A stretch of 7,482 nt of DNA, taken from the NCBI GenBank assembly GCA_023387635.1, contig JAEWHU010000312.1, positions 1-7,482 of the forward strand, given 5' to 3'. Source of the stretch: Bacillota bacterium. GTDB taxonomy: Bacteria; Bacillota; Clostridia; Lachnospirales; Lachnospiraceae. A program made the translations under genes and the position numbers. The number at the start of each line of letters is the position of its first letter. Within the stretch, counting starts at the first letter, position 1. The notes beneath the pieces are model-generated. The model did no database searches. It was not told the DNA's origin and saw only the letters and a list, made by a program, of their open reading frames with translations. This document shows, piece by piece, positions 6,238 to 7,482 of this stretch.

Positions 6238-6283
6238 ATCCTCCTCCATTTTCCTATAATAGTTATCTTCTATTGCTTAACTA

Positions 6284-6298
6284 TATCATTAAATGATA
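6284..6298. promoter_or_regulatory. padR operator O2 (palindrome after the start point)
   Basis: tatcatt-a-aatgata, a 7-1-7 perfect palindrome just downstream of the predicted transcription start (about 6303). It shares its core with O1, whose centre is 30 bp away, close to three helical turns. Confidence 0.65.
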
Positions 6299-6309
6299 CA
6301 TCCAAAAAC

Positions 6310-6338
6310 AATATATCATTTAATGATATAGTTGTCAA
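6310..6338 (-). promoter_or_regulatory. Sigma-A promoter of padR-DUF2812
   Basis: Minus strand shows a consensus -35 TTGACA (6333-6338), a 17-nt spacer and -10 TATATT (6310-6315, five of six). The start point should be near 6303, giving a leader of about 65 nt. It is the strongest promoter in the window. Confidence 0.85.
6312..6330. promoter_or_regulatory. padR operator O1 (palindrome over the promoter core)
   Basis: tatatcatt-t-aatgatata, a 9-1-9 perfect palindrome filling the spacer and overlapping four bases of the -10 element. Bound protein would block RNA polymerase. With O2 it forms an exact 20-bp inverted repeat (6279-6298 with 6314-6333). Confidence 0.75.
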
Positions 6339-6407
6339 TACTTATTCATTTAACTTTTTTATTTTGTAGCTGATTCATGAATGAAAATAGTATAACAGCC
6401 ACAAAAA

Positions 6408-6491
6408 GACCCTGTAAAACAGAGTCAGTTTAAAGAATTTATACACTCTCTGAGTATATACTTTCGTTCAAACATTCTGCTTTACAGGGTC
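6408..6491 (-). terminator. 84-nt rod-like terminator hairpin after the LCP gene
   Basis: Begins 19 nt after the LCP stop codon. On the minus-strand RNA: a 16-bp outer stem (6476-6491 with 6408-6423, GACCCUGUAAA at the base, one G-U), a small internal loop, a 7-bp stem (GUUUGAA with UUUAAAC, one G-U), a second internal loop, and a 9-bp apical stem (6452-6460 with 6440-6448, one U-G) with an AGA triloop. The base is followed by UUUUUG (6402-6407), as in rho-independent terminators. The reverse direction is followed by aatattttt, so it might stop plus-strand transcription too, but no plus-strand gene is seen. Confidence 0.8.
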
Positions 6492-6510
6492 AATATTTTT
6501 GTATCAATTA

Positions 6511-7482
6511 TTATTCAAAAACAAATCTATGAAGTTCTTCAATATTCTTTTGAAGATCAGGAATTAAAACAGACATTTTCCTAACAAAACCGTTTTCAAA
6601 AGTATTTTTTACTGGAATTCTTAAGTTTTGTATATCTGTTAATCCCATGTCTACACCAACTCTTAAATACTGTTCAAAATCATCTTTTGTTATATCTGTA
6701 GTAATTAATGGCAAAATATCATTTAACAATAAGACTAACTCTGGTAAGCTTTTTGTTTTATATTTATCAAATATGGCATTTAATAAAACTCTTTGCCTTG
6801 AGGTTCTACCATAATCATCCATCTGGTGATCCTTTGTAGCTACATACCTAATTCTACAATATCCCAGTGCTTGTCCGCCATTTAATACTCTAGTTCCTGC
6901 AACCACATTACGATTAGAAGGATCAGCTATATAATTAGTTTTTCTTAAATAATCTGCTTCATATTCTGTTAAAGTAATTGTTACTCCACCTAATTTATCT
7001 ATAATTGTTTCAAAATCGCTAAATCCAACTAGAGCATAACCATTTAATTTAATATCAAAATTTAATTCAATGGTTTTATATAATAATGGTACTCCACCAA
7101 TTTCATAGGCAGCATTTAATTTATTATCCTTATATCCTGGAATTTGAACTAATAAATCTCTCATAAGTGACGTTAATTTTACTGATTTCGTATTAGAGTT
7201 TAAGGTGGCTATAATCATAAGATCCGTTCTACCTCTACCTCCACCAGAATCAATAGCTTCTTCTCCAAGAAGGAGTATATTAATAACACCCTCTTCATGT
7301 CTTCCACCGTCAATTGCATGTTCCATATTCCAATTAACTTGAGAATCAACTAGATCTTCTTCTTTGAAATCCTGTAGATTAGGAATAACATCATCTTCTA
7401 CTATTTGGATTACATCTGTACTTCCACTTTCATAGTTTACTCTTCCGTATGCATATTCAGAGGCAGCTTTTAATATGACATT
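6511..7482 (-). CDS. LCP (LytR-CpsA-Psr) family wall-polymer transferase (N-terminus cut by window edge)
   Basis: LCP enzymes work on the outer membrane face and move undecaprenyl-linked glycopolymers (teichoic acids, capsule) to peptidoglycan. I read 323 codons up to the stop, open to the window edge. The methionine at 7324-7326 is not the start: 52 in-frame codons precede it without a stop, and it lacks a ribosome binding site. Counting from that methionine, the domain shows INILLLGEEAIDSGGGRGRTDLM (15-37, in two parts: core strand and the R/D pair of GRTD), SLMRDLLVQIPG (53-64; R56 and D57 of the conserved RD), NAAYEIGG (71-78), DKLGGV (110-115), LNGGQALGYCRIRY (148-161) and GRTSRQR (173-179). 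The basic and acidic residues that bind polyprenyl pyrophosphate and metal in the family are therefore present. The expected N-terminal membrane helix would lie outside the window. Which polymer is attached is unknown. Confidence 0.92.
   Translation of the reverse strand, partial: NVILKAASEYAYGRVNYESGSTDVIQIVEDDVIPNLQDFKEEDLVDSQVNWNMEHAIDGGRHEEGVINILLLGEEAIDSGGGRGRTDLMIIATLNSNTKSVKLTSLMRDLLVQIPGYKDNKLNAAYEIGGVPLLYKTIELNFDIKLNGYALVGFSDFETIIDKLGGVTITLTEYEADYLRKTNYIADPSNRNVVAGTRVLNGGQALGYCRIRYVATKDHQMDDYGRTSRQRVLLNAIFDKYKTKSLPELVLLLNDILPLITTDITKDDFEQYLRVGVDMGLTDIQNLRIPVKNTFENGFVRKMSVLIPDLQKNIEELHRFVFE

Noticed and set aside
6373..6382. Palindrome attcatgaat as a third PadR site
   Set aside because: It does not match the tatcattNaatgata core and lies upstream of the -35 without matching spacing.
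7324..7326. Methionine as start of the LCP gene
   Set aside because: The frame stays open for 52 more codons to the window edge, and LCP proteins need an N-terminal membrane anchor that would be absent with this start.
1..7482. Mobile element, prophage or CRISPR array
   Set aside because: No transposase, integrase or Cas-like protein, no regularly spaced direct repeats, and no target-site duplications around the long hairpins.

Overview
This AT-rich window looks like a low-GC Firmicutes chromosome, most likely a Clostridia member close to Lachnospiraceae. That is an inference from codon use, AAGGAG/GGAGG ribosome binding sites, sigma-A-type promoter elements and gene families (RelQ-type alarmone synthetase, PadR plus DUF2812, LCP protein, M23 peptidase). 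I could not run a taxonomic search. Every supported gene is on the minus strand, so the genes are transcribed from high to low coordinates. I see no mobile element, phage gene, CRISPR array, tRNA or rRNA.

In transcription order (right to left), the window holds: an LCP-family (LytR-CpsA-Psr) wall-polymer ligase that enters from the right edge and lacks its N-terminus; an 84-nt rod-like terminator hairpin; a PadR regulator overlapping a DUF2812 membrane protein by 4 nt, behind a clear sigma-A promoter with two palindromic operators; an AT-rich terminator; a membrane-anchored M23 (LytM-type) peptidase with a GTG start; a 354-nt gene-free leader region with a 24-bp imperfect hairpin; then relQ, rsmF, rsuA and a HAD phosphatase that runs off the left edge.

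Functionally, the left half joins an alarmone ((p)ppGpp) synthetase to two rRNA modification enzymes: an m5C methyltransferase of the RsmF type and an RsuA-type pseudouridine synthase. relQ and rsmF are 22 nt apart and surely share a transcript. rsuA and the HAD gene follow at 128 and 88 nt. The right half is about the cell envelope: wall-polymer attachment, a membrane protein under PadR control, and peptidoglycan cleavage.

The most unusual signals lie between the genes. The gaps in front of relQ, rsuA and the HAD gene, and the end of the LCP gene, each hold a long inverted repeat. Three of these four become longer or more continuous as minus-strand RNA because their irregular positions read as G-U pairs; the fourth, before rsuA, is perfect as DNA. 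All four lie in or next to minus-strand transcription units. The rsuA leader has two copies of an octamer competing for one partner. The padR promoter carries one operator in its -10/-35 spacer and a second just after the start point, 30 bp centre to centre. These are candidates for regulation; none can be assigned to a known riboswitch class from the sequence alone.
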